From Gammaproteobacteria bacterium MedPE (GTDB lineage: Bacteria; Pseudomonadota; Gammaproteobacteria; Enterobacterales; Psychrobiaceae), in contig MPDF01000014.1 in the NCBI GenBank assembly GCA_001874365.1, forward strand, positions 1 to 41,178: a stretch of DNA of 41,178 nucleotides. The letters run 5' to 3'. This document shows, piece after piece, positions 1-7,479 of the stretch. The notes beneath the pieces were generated by a model. The model was given only the letters and a program-made list of their open reading frames with translations, searched no databases and was not told the origin of the DNA. Numbering within the stretch: position 1 is the first letter of the stretch; each line of letters begins with the position of its first letter. The translations under genes were made by a program, and so were the position numbers.

Positions 1-1
1 A

Positions 2-574
2 TCAGTATCGATAATGCCCAGTAATCCGATACTTAAATAACATGTCCTCTAATTCTGGACCACGCCCAATATTATGGACAATCGTCGGTCTTTTACCGTC
101 AGCAGAACGTTTATTCACGACAATGCCGATGTGAGGTAAGTTGCCATTAACCATCCAAGTGACGATATCGCCAGCTTGATAGTTTTTAGCTAGGTTGGTG
201 ACCTTTAATGATTGACCGTGACGCTTAAAGAATGCTTGTAAGTTCGGCACCCGGCGATGATCGATATTCTTATCTGGACGGGTCAATCCCCAAATACGTT
301 TTGATGGATATTGATTAAAATTAGCCTTGATGTCTTCGTGAACAAGTTGCTGAAAATCGATACCAAGCTGACGATAACTACGAATAATGACGTCAGTACA
401 CACGCCCGTTTGTGCAGGAACATCCCCCATTGGATAATCGAGCTTTACATAGGCGCCATCATAACGAACTTGGTGGTTTAATCGCTCCATGGCTGCAGCC
501 ACCAGTTTTTCATTCTGATTCGCACTAACGCTACAAACGGTCACTAGACTCAGCAATAATATACGACGAAACAT
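2..574 (-). CDS. DUF1287 family exported protein (NlpC/P60-like fold)
   Basis: A 190-residue exported protein of the DUF1287 family. Residues 1-18 form a signal peptide (basic FRR, then a hydrophobic stretch ending VSA), so it should act in the periplasm. The family resembles NlpC/P60-type cysteine hydrolases: the sequence shows TGVCTDV with a candidate catalytic Cys59, the PHIGIV segment with His148, and HNIG with His167. The length is normal and the stop codon (TGA, read on the minus strand) sits at the very edge of the window, so the gene is complete. A peptidoglycan or amide hydrolase role is inferred from the fold and is not established for the family. It is followed upstream by the DUF2007 gene on the same strand, 18 bp away, so the two may be co-transcribed. 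Confidence 0.85.
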   Translation of the reverse strand: MFRRILLLSLVTVCSVSANQNEKLVAAAMERLNHQVRYDGAYVKLDYPMGDVPAQTGVCTDVIIRSYRQLGIDFQQLVHEDIKANFNQYPSKRIWGLTRPDKNIDHRRVPNLQAFFKRHGQSLKVTNLAKNYQAGDIVTWMVNGNLPHIGIVVNKRSADGKRPTIVHNIGRGPELEDMLFKYRITGHYRY

Positions 575-592
575 ATCAACTCCCTGTATTCA

Positions 593-895
593 TTAGGTCT
601 TTGGCTTCTCACATTGCCAGCAAATATCAAAAGCGGCAGGATTTTCTTCATCACAGCCTTTGCAATGCCAGACGAGTGCAGACTCATTATCCATATTACT
701 AATCACGGCTTTTGCTTTTTCAACATCATCAACGGCTACCCATAGCTCAGGCCAAGTATCCAGTGGCGCAAGATCGCCTGCGCCGCTGCCTAGAAACTCA
801 TTTCTGAGTTCACTTTTAATATAGGCACTTTCCAATAAATTTCGCACGTGATTAACCATTAATAGCTGATCATTCGAATAAACAAGTTCCATCAT
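593..895 (-). CDS. DUF2007 domain protein with C-terminal zinc-ribbon-like motif
   Basis: A small cytosolic protein of the DUF2007 (putative signal-transducing) family. The N-terminal two thirds (MELVYSNDQLLMVNHVRNLL... to about residue 75) match the family's ferredoxin-like domain. The C-terminus has two cysteine pairs, C-x2-C and C-x2-C about ten residues apart (WHCKGC and CWQCEKP), which looks like a small zinc ribbon. An extended reading frame begins at a TTG at 910, but an AGAGGA ribosome site lies just before the two ATG codons at 895 and 892, so I start at 895. Function is unknown; the family name does not imply a demonstrated signalling role. The gene is likely co-transcribed with the DUF1287 gene. 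Confidence 0.8.
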   Translation of the reverse strand: MMELVYSNDQLLMVNHVRNLLESAYIKSELRNEFLGSGAGDLAPLDTWPELWVAVDDVEKAKAVISNMDNESALVWHCKGCDEENPAAFDICWQCEKPKT

Positions 896-1167
896 TATTC
901 CTCTATTCAAGTATGTATACTAAAGATTCCTATACTGTGTGCACAATATGATATTAATTATAAATAACCATAGAATCAAACCGTTAAATAAAAAAATAGA
1001 TACTAAATGGGGATATCTGTTAAATTTATAAAAACTGGAGTTATCTTGTGTATCTAAACAGTATCAACCAACGAAGAATTGCCTAATAGATTATTTATAA
1101 ATTTATTGCGACGAGTTATCAACTCAACGCGACTATATAAACATGGACGTTATTTTCGGAATGAACG

Positions 1168-1695
1168 ATGGTTTTTGATACAGCACTAATTAACAAGATG
1201 AAGCGGGGTGAACAAGCTGCTTTTTCTCTGTGTTATCAACTGCTATCTCCTGTCATTTATTCTTCAGTCTTACGTGTTTGCCATTGTAAAAATTCGGCAC
1301 AAGATATTCTCCAAGAAACATTCATCGAAATTTACAAAAATTTAGATACATTGAATGATGAAGGGAGTTTCGTTGCTTGGTGTAAGCGTATAGGCTATTA
1401 CAAAACAATTAGTTGGATTAGAAAAAATAAGAAACACATATCGGAAGCAGATCAAAGCGATGAATTAATTGACAAAAGTGACCTGCAAGTTTCAATAGAA
1501 AATAACCACCAGTTAACCCGGTTAATGCTCAAGATCACACCAGAATCTAGATTGATATTATGGCTCTTTATTGTCGATGGTTACAGCCATGCTGAGATTG
1601 CTGCAATGCATGGAAAAACTGAAAGCTTTTCAAAAAGTATCGTTTCAAGAGCGCTTAAAAAACTTTCGAACGAGGAGCCTGTTCATGAGAAATGA
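1168..1695 (+). CDS. ECF-type RNA polymerase sigma factor
   Basis: A 175-residue sigma-70 family factor of the extracytoplasmic-function class. Region 2 spans about residues 14-85 (AAFSLCYQLL, then the AQDILQETFIEIYKNL core-binding helix and the WIRK DNA-contact end). Region 4 spans about 112-170, with a helix-turn-helix around YSHAEIAAMHGKT and SKSIVSRALKKL. There is no region 1 or 3, as expected for the class. It overlaps the next gene by 11 bp, and that gene encodes a one-pass membrane protein, the usual sigma/anti-sigma arrangement. It likely directs core polymerase to a small envelope-related regulon that often includes its own promoter; the target promoters cannot be identified here. 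Confidence 0.9.
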   Translation: MVFDTALINKMKRGEQAAFSLCYQLLSPVIYSSVLRVCHCKNSAQDILQETFIEIYKNLDTLNDEGSFVAWCKRIGYYKTISWIRKNKKHISEADQSDELIDKSDLQVSIENNHQLTRLMLKITPESRLILWLFIVDGYSHAEIAAMHGKTESFSKSIVSRALKKLSNEEPVHEK

Positions 1696-2128
1696 AAATG
1701 AAACAATCAATCAATTGAGAGACAACATTGAGAAAATTGAAGATTACATCCCTGATGAAAAAGTTTGGGAAGTAATAAACTCTCAAATAACTCATTCCAA
1801 TAAAAAACGTTCACTTACTTTATTAATGGCCATCGCTGCATCAGGAATAATTTTTTTAGCTGTGCCTATATCTTATAAATACAAGAGCAATCAAACACGT
1901 ATCGAAATAAATACATTAGTGAAACAATCTCAAGTATTAGAAAACAGAATATCAGCAATAACAGTTAATAAATCAATTCCAGCGCCATTGAAATGGCAAC
2001 TCCTTAAAACAGAAAAAACGCTGAATAATATTGAAAACGAACAACAAAAAGTGAAAATATGGCGAGAAAGAATCATGCTTTTGCAAGACATAATTACTGC
2101 ATCAAAACATAAAGTTGACTTCATCTAG
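1685..2128 (+). CDS. Putative membrane anti-sigma factor
   Basis: A 147-residue protein read from the ATG at 1685, which has a GAGGAG ribosome site 6 bases upstream inside the end of the sigma gene; the longer open frame that begins at 1571 is just the overlap in another frame. Layout: cytosolic N-terminus of about 40 residues (acidic, DYIPDEKVWEVINSQ), a single membrane helix around residues 41-62 (LTLLMAIAASGIIFLAVPIS), and a coiled-coil-like periplasmic tail. I see no ZAS zinc motif (H-x3-C-x2-C). Function as anti-sigma is inferred from topology and from the 11-bp overlap with the ECF sigma gene, not from a recognised domain. Confidence 0.65.
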   Translation: MRNENETINQLRDNIEKIEDYIPDEKVWEVINSQITHSNKKRSLTLLMAIAASGIIFLAVPISYKYKSNQTRIEINTLVKQSQVLENRISAITVNKSIPAPLKWQLLKTEKTLNNIENEQQKVKIWRERIMLLQDIITASKHKVDFI

Positions 2129-2142
2129 GCAAGGAATACACC

Positions 2143-3174
2143 ATGAAAAAACTAACGATAACTACATCATTTCTAGGGCTATTACTCTTCAGTAAATTAG
2201 CTTACTCATCAAGTGATAACTGTGGACAATTAAGTACAAACGCACTGAAATCGCCAGGCCAGTACTCTTTACTGCAATTTCATGAGCATAACGGAAAAAA
2301 ACTCCGCCAAAGTAACCTAGGAGAGTTAAGCGGCCTTCAGCACCGTATAAAAAAACGGCCACAAACGTTGTATCTAGCACCTGGCTATCATGAGTTATTA
2401 ACAGACCAAGGAGTTTATTTTGGTATAAATATTAAGCCGAATAAAAAGTATGAGGTAGCTCATAGCAAGACAAAGAATAAACGATTTCAAAACGTTGAAA
2501 AAGAAACACAAGATTTCAATCACAACACGAAAAATATAAAGAATTATACTAACACTGAATATCTGACCATTCACGGGATTCGCCATGGCATAAAAATAGA
2601 GCGATTCAATGACACAGCCATTTCAAACAATTTGAAAAATATAAAAAGACTAGCGAACCAAGTCCATATTCAATCAATTCAAGATATGAGATGTAATTCA
2701 TCTAAAGTGTTACCGAGCTTAGGCCCGAGTCGATCACTAAATAAATCAAAGAAATTACCACCTGAAATTTCTTTTAAAATAAACGAACTAACTAAAGAAC
2801 TACAAAAAATTCATAAAACACATGATGAAAAAATAGTAGTCTCATTACCTGCAAGAATTGATGATAATTTCGGAATCATTATCGGCAATCGACAAGAGGT
2901 TTCAAAAGGAATCTTTGTAATATCTGTTTCACCAGACACTTCAGCGGATTTAATTGGCTTACAGTCACAGGATAAAATACTTCAAATCAATAAGGTTAGA
3001 TTAACCGAAAATGAGGAATCGGCATCAACCGTTCAGCTATTCAAAAATGAGCTTAAAAATTATTCGCGCGAAAAGGTCCTTACTCTTCACGTTCAGCGAG
3101 GGGGTCAGGTTATTAAACTAGAGAAAAAGTATACAAAAATCTTACTTCCCGAAATAAAGATTGAAATAAATTAG
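2143..3174 (+). CDS. Exported protein with C-terminal PDZ domain, third gene of the ECF operon
   Basis: A 343-residue exported protein. A signal peptide covers residues 1-22 (MKK, hydrophobic run, KLAYS). The N-terminal 230 residues are lysine- and asparagine-rich and match no family I recognise. Residues about 238-335 form a PDZ domain: FGIIIGN carboxylate loop equivalent, GIFVISVSPDTSADLIGLQSQDKILQINKVRL, and a closing LTLHVQRGG strand. No protease domain is visible. It starts 14 bp after the anti-sigma candidate, with AAGGA about 8 bases before the ATG, so the three genes are probably one transcript. PDZ domains bind C-terminal peptides of exported proteins, so this may be a periplasmic sensor or adaptor for the sigma system; that is inference. 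Confidence 0.75.
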   Translation: MKKLTITTSFLGLLLFSKLAYSSSDNCGQLSTNALKSPGQYSLLQFHEHNGKKLRQSNLGELSGLQHRIKKRPQTLYLAPGYHELLTDQGVYFGINIKPNKKYEVAHSKTKNKRFQNVEKETQDFNHNTKNIKNYTNTEYLTIHGIRHGIKIERFNDTAISNNLKNIKRLANQVHIQSIQDMRCNSSKVLPSLGPSRSLNKSKKLPPEISFKINELTKELQKIHKTHDEKIVVSLPARIDDNFGIIIGNRQEVSKGIFVISVSPDTSADLIGLQSQDKILQINKVRLTENEESASTVQLFKNELKNYSREKVLTLHVQRGGQVIKLEKKYTKILLPEIKIEIN

Positions 3175-3314
3175 TCATTTGAAAATGCTATGACAATGGT
3201 ATCTAGTATTCAAAGGTCAAAAAAACGAACCAATACGTATTCTAATAATCAACTTAATCTTTCTAAATTTGGCTGAGGCAAACGGTTCATGACTATATAT
3301 AGCCCTAATTCTCT

Positions 3315-3614
3315 TTATTTAGGAAACTCAACATTATGTTTTTTCATATACCATAGCAAGACAGGGATCTCGATTGCTGCATAGGTTAATAACGTAAACC
3401 AAAACCAATTTACTTGAGTAATGAGTAAGTTAAATTCTGTTCCAGATCCATAATAAATGGATGCTGATGTCATCAATACAATGCCAGTCGCGATGAGATC
3501 GTGACCTGTTATCTTGGTAAAATTATTACCAGCCACGCGAGGATAAATAACGAAGTAGCCTAAGAAGACCACGATAACGTTGAGTAAAAGTACAGTTTGT
3601 TCTGGTGAAAGCAT
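3315..3614 (-). CDS. Small three-helix membrane protein of unknown function
   Basis: A 99-residue hydrophobic protein that I do not recognise. Three membrane segments are visible: about residues 6-24 (TVLLLNVIVVFLGYFVIYP), 42-58 (LIATGIVLMTSASIYYG) and 68-88 (NWFWFTLLTYAAIEIPVLLW). The C-terminus is short and basic (YMKKHNVEFPK). It stands alone, convergent with the PDZ gene and divergent from the small gene at 3697. The reading frame, start ATG and hydrophobic periodicity support a real gene. Confidence 0.6.
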   Translation of the reverse strand: MLSPEQTVLLLNVIVVFLGYFVIYPRVAGNNFTKITGHDLIATGIVLMTSASIYYGSGTEFNLLITQVNWFWFTLLTYAAIEIPVLLWYMKKHNVEFPK

Positions 3615-3696
3615 GTATATTACGCCGTATTCAATATGAACGTTCTCATTTTTAATGAACTTATGTTAGAGAACTAATTTTAAAGACACATGCTAA

Positions 3697-3993
3697 ATGA
3701 AAAAGACTCATAAGAAAATTGATAATCAATTACGTCAAGCATTAACTAATGCCTGTGAAGAAATTAAAGACAACATTGAAGAGTTCGCTTGGCTAACTCA
3801 TCAAGTTAACTTTGAGCAATTCCCACAATCATTACGAGTAAGCTGTTATTTCTCAAATAGCAGCTCATTATTAGACGCTACTAACTCAGGAACATGCGCC
3901 GCTATTGGGCAGATAATCAAAGTTCACCTTTCTAAAATTGCTATCACCAAATTCGATGATAGCAAACAGATTACTTTTAACAGCGAAGACTAA
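3697..3993 (+). CDS. Small conserved protein, annotated Fis-like in related genomes
   Basis: A 98-residue protein beginning MKKTHKKIDNQLRQALTNACE. From memory, similar proteins in marine gammaproteobacteria carry an automatic 'Fis family regulator' name because of this opening motif, but the C-terminal half here (SLRVSCYF...IGQIIKVHLSKIAI) does not look like the Fis helix-turn-helix, so the name should be treated with caution. Its TAA stop overlaps the stop of the convergent DUF924 gene by three bases (the shared CTAA), a tight tail-to-tail junction. Confidence 0.65.
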   Translation: MKKTHKKIDNQLRQALTNACEEIKDNIEEFAWLTHQVNFEQFPQSLRVSCYFSNSSSLLDATNSGTCAAIGQIIKVHLSKIAITKFDDSKQITFNSED

Positions 3994-4523
3994 AACGACG
4001 AGCCGGGTTGCTGTAAAAACGTTAACTCTTGAGCAGTAGACGTACGCCCTAAGACCTCGTTGCGATGAGGGTAACGTCCAAATTGTTCGATAATTTCTTT
4101 GTGACGTAATTCAAAATCTAAATTGTGTTCCATATTCGGCTGACTAAACAGCTCAACAGCACGCTCATGAATCATTAATGACTCACTATGCATAAACGGC
4201 ATATATAAGAAGCTGCGCTCTTGCGGTGTCAGTAATTTATCGTCGCCGACTCGTATTGCTTCTTGTGCTAACACCAGTGCTAATGAATCAAATGCAAAAG
4301 ATTGCGGCGTATCTCGATACATATTGCGTGAAAATTGATCTAATACAATAATTTCAGCTAATCGTCCCTTGGGCGTCGCACGCCATTGATATAATTCTCC
4401 TAGCACAGCTTGTCGATGAATATCTTTAAATTGCGCATGAATTTGTGCGTCAAAAGCGAGATCTTTCACCCACCATTGACTTGGATCAATTTCATTAAAC
4501 CAAAAATCTAAAACGCTCTGCAT
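3990..4523 (-). CDS. DUF924 family protein
   Basis: A 177-residue protein of the DUF924 family (alpha-helical, TPR-like fold; function not established). Recognisable family signatures are the opening VLDFWF, the WW pair, GRLAEIIVLDQFSRNMYR near the middle, FLYMPFMHSE, and the closing FGRYPHRNEVLGR. A longer frame starts at 4568 but an AAGGAGA ribosome site precedes the ATG at 4523, and family members begin with the VLDFWF segment, so I use that start. It lies tail to tail with the gene at 3697 and stands alone as a transcript. Confidence 0.88.
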   Translation of the reverse strand: MQSVLDFWFNEIDPSQWWVKDLAFDAQIHAQFKDIHRQAVLGELYQWRATPKGRLAEIIVLDQFSRNMYRDTPQSFAFDSLALVLAQEAIRVGDDKLLTPQERSFLYMPFMHSESLMIHERAVELFSQPNMEHNLDFELRHKEIIEQFGRYPHRNEVLGRTSTAQELTFLQQPGSSF

Positions 4524-4656
4524 GTCTTGTTCTCCTTGAGTTTCAAAGGGTGCGACATATTGTCGCACATGGTCATTTTACTCGGCAAACGTGGTCAATA
4601 TCATTCAAAATAGCACTAATATTAATCATATCAATGCCATTATTTAAATGTTCTTG

Positions 4657-4758
4657 TTGTGCTTAGGAAGAATTAACTAGAACAAGGCGCTCGATTGAGC
4701 AATAGCTTGCTATTAGGATTGAGAGCAACGCAGTTATTGTAAATTCTAGCAGGCACAA
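4657..4758. repeat. Quasi-palindromic ~102-bp element, possible MITE/REP-like repeat
   Basis: The ends are TTGTGC (4657-4662) and its exact complement GCACAA (4753-4758). The exact midpoint carries the hairpin AATAGC-TT-GCTATT (4701-4714). Between ends and centre the two arms match imperfectly (AGAATT near both ends; GCTC/GAGC with a G-ATTGAG block on each side of the centre). The symmetry of end and centre argues for one element rather than chance. It lies 44-145 bp upstream of the TonB receptor start. No second copy was noticed in this window, so its identity as a dispersed repeat is inference. Confidence 0.45.
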
Positions 4759-4801
4759 GTGGTCAGTTATTTAATGAAATTGGAATTAGCTAGAGCATAT
4801 T

Positions 4802-6862
4802 ATGAAACTTAATCCTTTGTCAGTACTCATTGCAACAACGCTATGTATCCCTCAAACTTATGCAGCGGTATCAAAAGCGACACCAGAAACTATCGATGTC
4901 ATTACGATTACAGCACCACGAATGATTCAAGACCAAACCACTTTTGCAACCGGTAGTTATGTAGAGCCTGATGTTGCCGACTGGTTGAGTACAATTCCAG
5001 GTGCCAATGTTAACAAAAATGGTCCTATTACGGGAATAGCACAATACCGCGGTATGTTTGGCTCGCGAATAGCCAAGAGTATTGGCGGTCAGAAGATTGT
5101 GAGTGCTGGACCAAACGCGATGGATGCGCCGCTAACTTACCTTAATCCAGTCATGGTCGAGTCGTTATCAGTTTATCGTGGTATTGCACCTGTTAGCAGT
5201 GGTATTGATACCATTGGCGGCGCAATCGATGTGAAATTAAAGCATGCCGATCCCCAAGCCAATGAGCAATTATCAGGCATGGTTCATGCAAATTACAATG
5301 AGCATAATGATGCTTCAACCTTGAGCGGAAATTTACAAACGAGCAAGGATGATTTTGGGCTGTTTATTTACGCTAACCAACAACGCGCCGATGACTACGA
5401 AGATGCCAATAAACGTATTATCAAATCCAGCCAGTATGATAAAACACAAGCGGGATTGGACTTACGCTATGACAATGGTCAGCGTGAAATTGGCGTTAGT
5501 CGGCACCATTCAAAAACAGATGAAACTGGTACGCCAGCACTACCAATGGACATCGATTACATTAAAACAGATCGCTTTAATGTTGATGGGCAATTTACGA
5601 CGACTGATTATGTCTTAAGCTGGCAGTTGGGTTATCAAGATGCCACACATGGCATGGATAATTATCAACAGCGCGTTAATATGATGGCGGGAATGCATCG
5701 TTATACCACGGCCATTGCCACGACGTACGACTACAAAGTCGAATTGGAGCTTGAGCAATGGCTACTCGGGTTGGACGGTGTTAGTGCAACACATGATGCG
5801 GATATTACAAACCCAAATAACGGGATGTTTTTAATTCGTAACTTTAACGAGGTGAAAGACCAACGTCATTCAATCTTTGCACAATACAGCCAAGACGATT
5901 CCTCGATTAATTATACGTTGGGCGCTCGTGTTAAATTTAACAGCAGTGACGCTGGTGATGTATCAAGTTCAATGGCGATGATGAACCCACATGTGATGGC
6001 ATTGCAAACGGCCTTCAATCAGCAAGATAACAGTACGTCTGATACCACATTTGATTTAGTAGCAAATAGCCAAAGCATGCTTAATGACAATTGGACCTTA
6101 ATTGCGGGGGCAGGAATCAAACAACGCGCAGCAAGTTATCAAGAGCGTTACCTATGGCTACCGATGCAAGCAACTGGCGGCCTAGCGGATGGAAAAACCT
6201 ATATTGGCGATGTAAACCTTGATGCTGAAACAGCGTATCAAATCGATGTTGGCGCTCACTATCAAGCGAATGGTATCAGTATCGAACCACACGTTTTCTA
6301 TCAAAAAGTTGATGATTACATTCAAGGGACTTCCGTCACTAATAATCCAAGCGTGATGATGGTGGCCAACATGATGGGTGATGCAACACCGCTGAAATTT
6401 AGTAATATAGATGCAACCATCTACGGATTAGACATCAATTGGCGCGCACCAATTAACGAGAATTTTTCGTTAAGCGGACTGTTTAATTATGTGCGTGGTA
6501 CTCGTGATGATATTAATGACGATCTTTATCGTATTAGTCCACTGAACATGCAAGTTGCACTACATTACCGATTCGAGCAATGGCAAAGCCAACTATCTGT
6601 TCACGCTTTTGACCGCCAAAATAAAGTCTCTGAATTAAATAATGAACAGCGCTCAGCTGGATATGGCGTCGTTGATTGGCAAGGTAGCTATGATGTGAAT
6701 CAGCAACTTTCAATAGGCGTGGGTGTTACAAATTTATTAAACAAGAATTATCAACCACATCTTGGTGGCGTTAACCGTGCTAGAGGCAGTGATTTTGCTG
6801 TTGGTGAACGTATTAGTGCTAAAGGGCGTGCAATGTATGTATCACTAGATTACCAATTCTAG
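4802..6862 (+). CDS. TonB-dependent outer membrane receptor, Met-rich, possibly for a metal
   Basis: A 686-residue outer-membrane receptor. Signal peptide about residues 1-21 (ending QTYA). A TonB box-like stretch DVITITAP lies at about residues 32-39, followed by the plug domain (about 50-150: DWLSTIPGANVNKNGPITGIAQYRG, then VYRGIAPVSSGIDTIGGAIDV). The rest is a 22-strand barrel ending in aromatic YVSLDYQF. The barrel has clusters of methionine (NMMAGMH, SSMAMMNPHVMA, VMMVANMMGD), which recall copper receptors of the OprC/NosA type; the substrate is therefore guessed to be a metal, weakly. It is followed by a terminator shared with the convergent two-component pair. No Fur box was clear upstream. 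Confidence 0.9.
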   Translation: MKLNPLSVLIATTLCIPQTYAAVSKATPETIDVITITAPRMIQDQTTFATGSYVEPDVADWLSTIPGANVNKNGPITGIAQYRGMFGSRIAKSIGGQKIVSAGPNAMDAPLTYLNPVMVESLSVYRGIAPVSSGIDTIGGAIDVKLKHADPQANEQLSGMVHANYNEHNDASTLSGNLQTSKDDFGLFIYANQQRADDYEDANKRIIKSSQYDKTQAGLDLRYDNGQREIGVSRHHSKTDETGTPALPMDIDYIKTDRFNVDGQFTTTDYVLSWQLGYQDATHGMDNYQQRVNMMAGMHRYTTAIATTYDYKVELELEQWLLGLDGVSATHDADITNPNNGMFLIRNFNEVKDQRHSIFAQYSQDDSSINYTLGARVKFNSSDAGDVSSSMAMMNPHVMALQTAFNQQDNSTSDTTFDLVANSQSMLNDNWTLIAGAGIKQRAASYQERYLWLPMQATGGLADGKTYIGDVNLDAETAYQIDVGAHYQANGISIEPHVFYQKVDDYIQGTSVTNNPSVMMVANMMGDATPLKFSNIDATIYGLDINWRAPINENFSLSGLFNYVRGTRDDINDDLYRISPLNMQVALHYRFEQWQSQLSVHAFDRQNKVSELNNEQRSAGYGVVDWQGSYDVNQQLSIGVGVTNLLNKNYQPHLGGVNRARGSDFAVGERISAKGRAMYVSLDYQF

Positions 6863-6885
6863 TCGCTTAATTTACCCCTTATAAT

Positions 6886-6919
6886 TAAGTAACCGCCTTT
6901 GTATAATGGCGGTTACTTA
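6886..6919. terminator. Bidirectional intrinsic terminator between TonB receptor and RegA-type gene
   Basis: A perfect 12-bp inverted repeat, TAAGTAACCGCC / GGCGGTTACTTA, with a 10-base loop, placed between two convergent genes. Runs of A/T flank it on both sides but the T tract is short, so efficiency is uncertain. Confidence 0.75.
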
Positions 6920-6950
6920 TTAGTCACGACTGATAGTAATAAGAACTTAC

Positions 6951-7478
6951 TTATTTTACCACTGGGCGTTTTTGCAGTTTTCGCTGCAACGTACGGCGAT
7001 GCATATTCAATTGACGCGCTGTAGCCGACACATTGCCATCATTTGCCGCTAATACCTGTTGAATATGTTCCCACTCTACCCGTTCCGCAGACATTGCATC
7101 ATCCACTGCTAACTCAGTATCGCAATCGCCTGACTCTCCTAGTAACGATTTCAGTAGAATTTGCGTGGTCACTGGTTTGGCTAAATAATCATTTGCACCA
7201 AGACGCATCGCTTCAACCGCTGTTGCTATGCTGGCAAAGCCCGTCAATAATACAATAGTAGCGTGAGGTAATTGAGTTCTAATTGGCGTGATTAACTGTA
7301 AACCGCTATCACCAGCAAGGTTCATATCAAGTAAGATGTACTCGGGTGAAAGATCTAAACATTGGCCTAGCGCACTGCCCGCATCATGACAAATGCTTGG
7401 CTCAAAATCATACTTTGCTAAACGCCTTGCCAACGTTTGTGCAAATGCAACATCGTCTTCAATGATCAATAATTTCAC
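6951..7478 (-). CDS. RegA/PrrA/ActR-type response regulator
   Basis: A 175-residue response regulator. The receiver domain (about 1-115) has the acidic pair Asp8/Asp9, phosphoacceptor Asp51 (ILLDMNL), Thr79 and Lys101. The output domain (about 130-175) is a Fis-type helix-turn-helix, EWEHIQQVLAANDGNVSATARQLNMHRRTLQRKL, the pattern of the RegA/PrrA/ActR redox regulators. The start is GTG at 7478, with AAAGGA upstream inside the kinase gene; only one base separates it from the kinase stop codon, so the two are translated together. In the family this regulator controls respiration and redox-linked genes; the targets here are not known. Confidence 0.9.
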   Translation of the reverse strand: MKLLIIEDDVAFAQTLARRLAKYDFEPSICHDAGSALGQCLDLSPEYILLDMNLAGDSGLQLITPIRTQLPHATIVLLTGFASIATAVEAMRLGANDYLAKPVTTQILLKSLLGESGDCDTELAVDDAMSAERVEWEHIQQVLAANDGNVSATARQLNMHRRTLQRKLQKRPVVK

Positions 7479-7479
7479 A

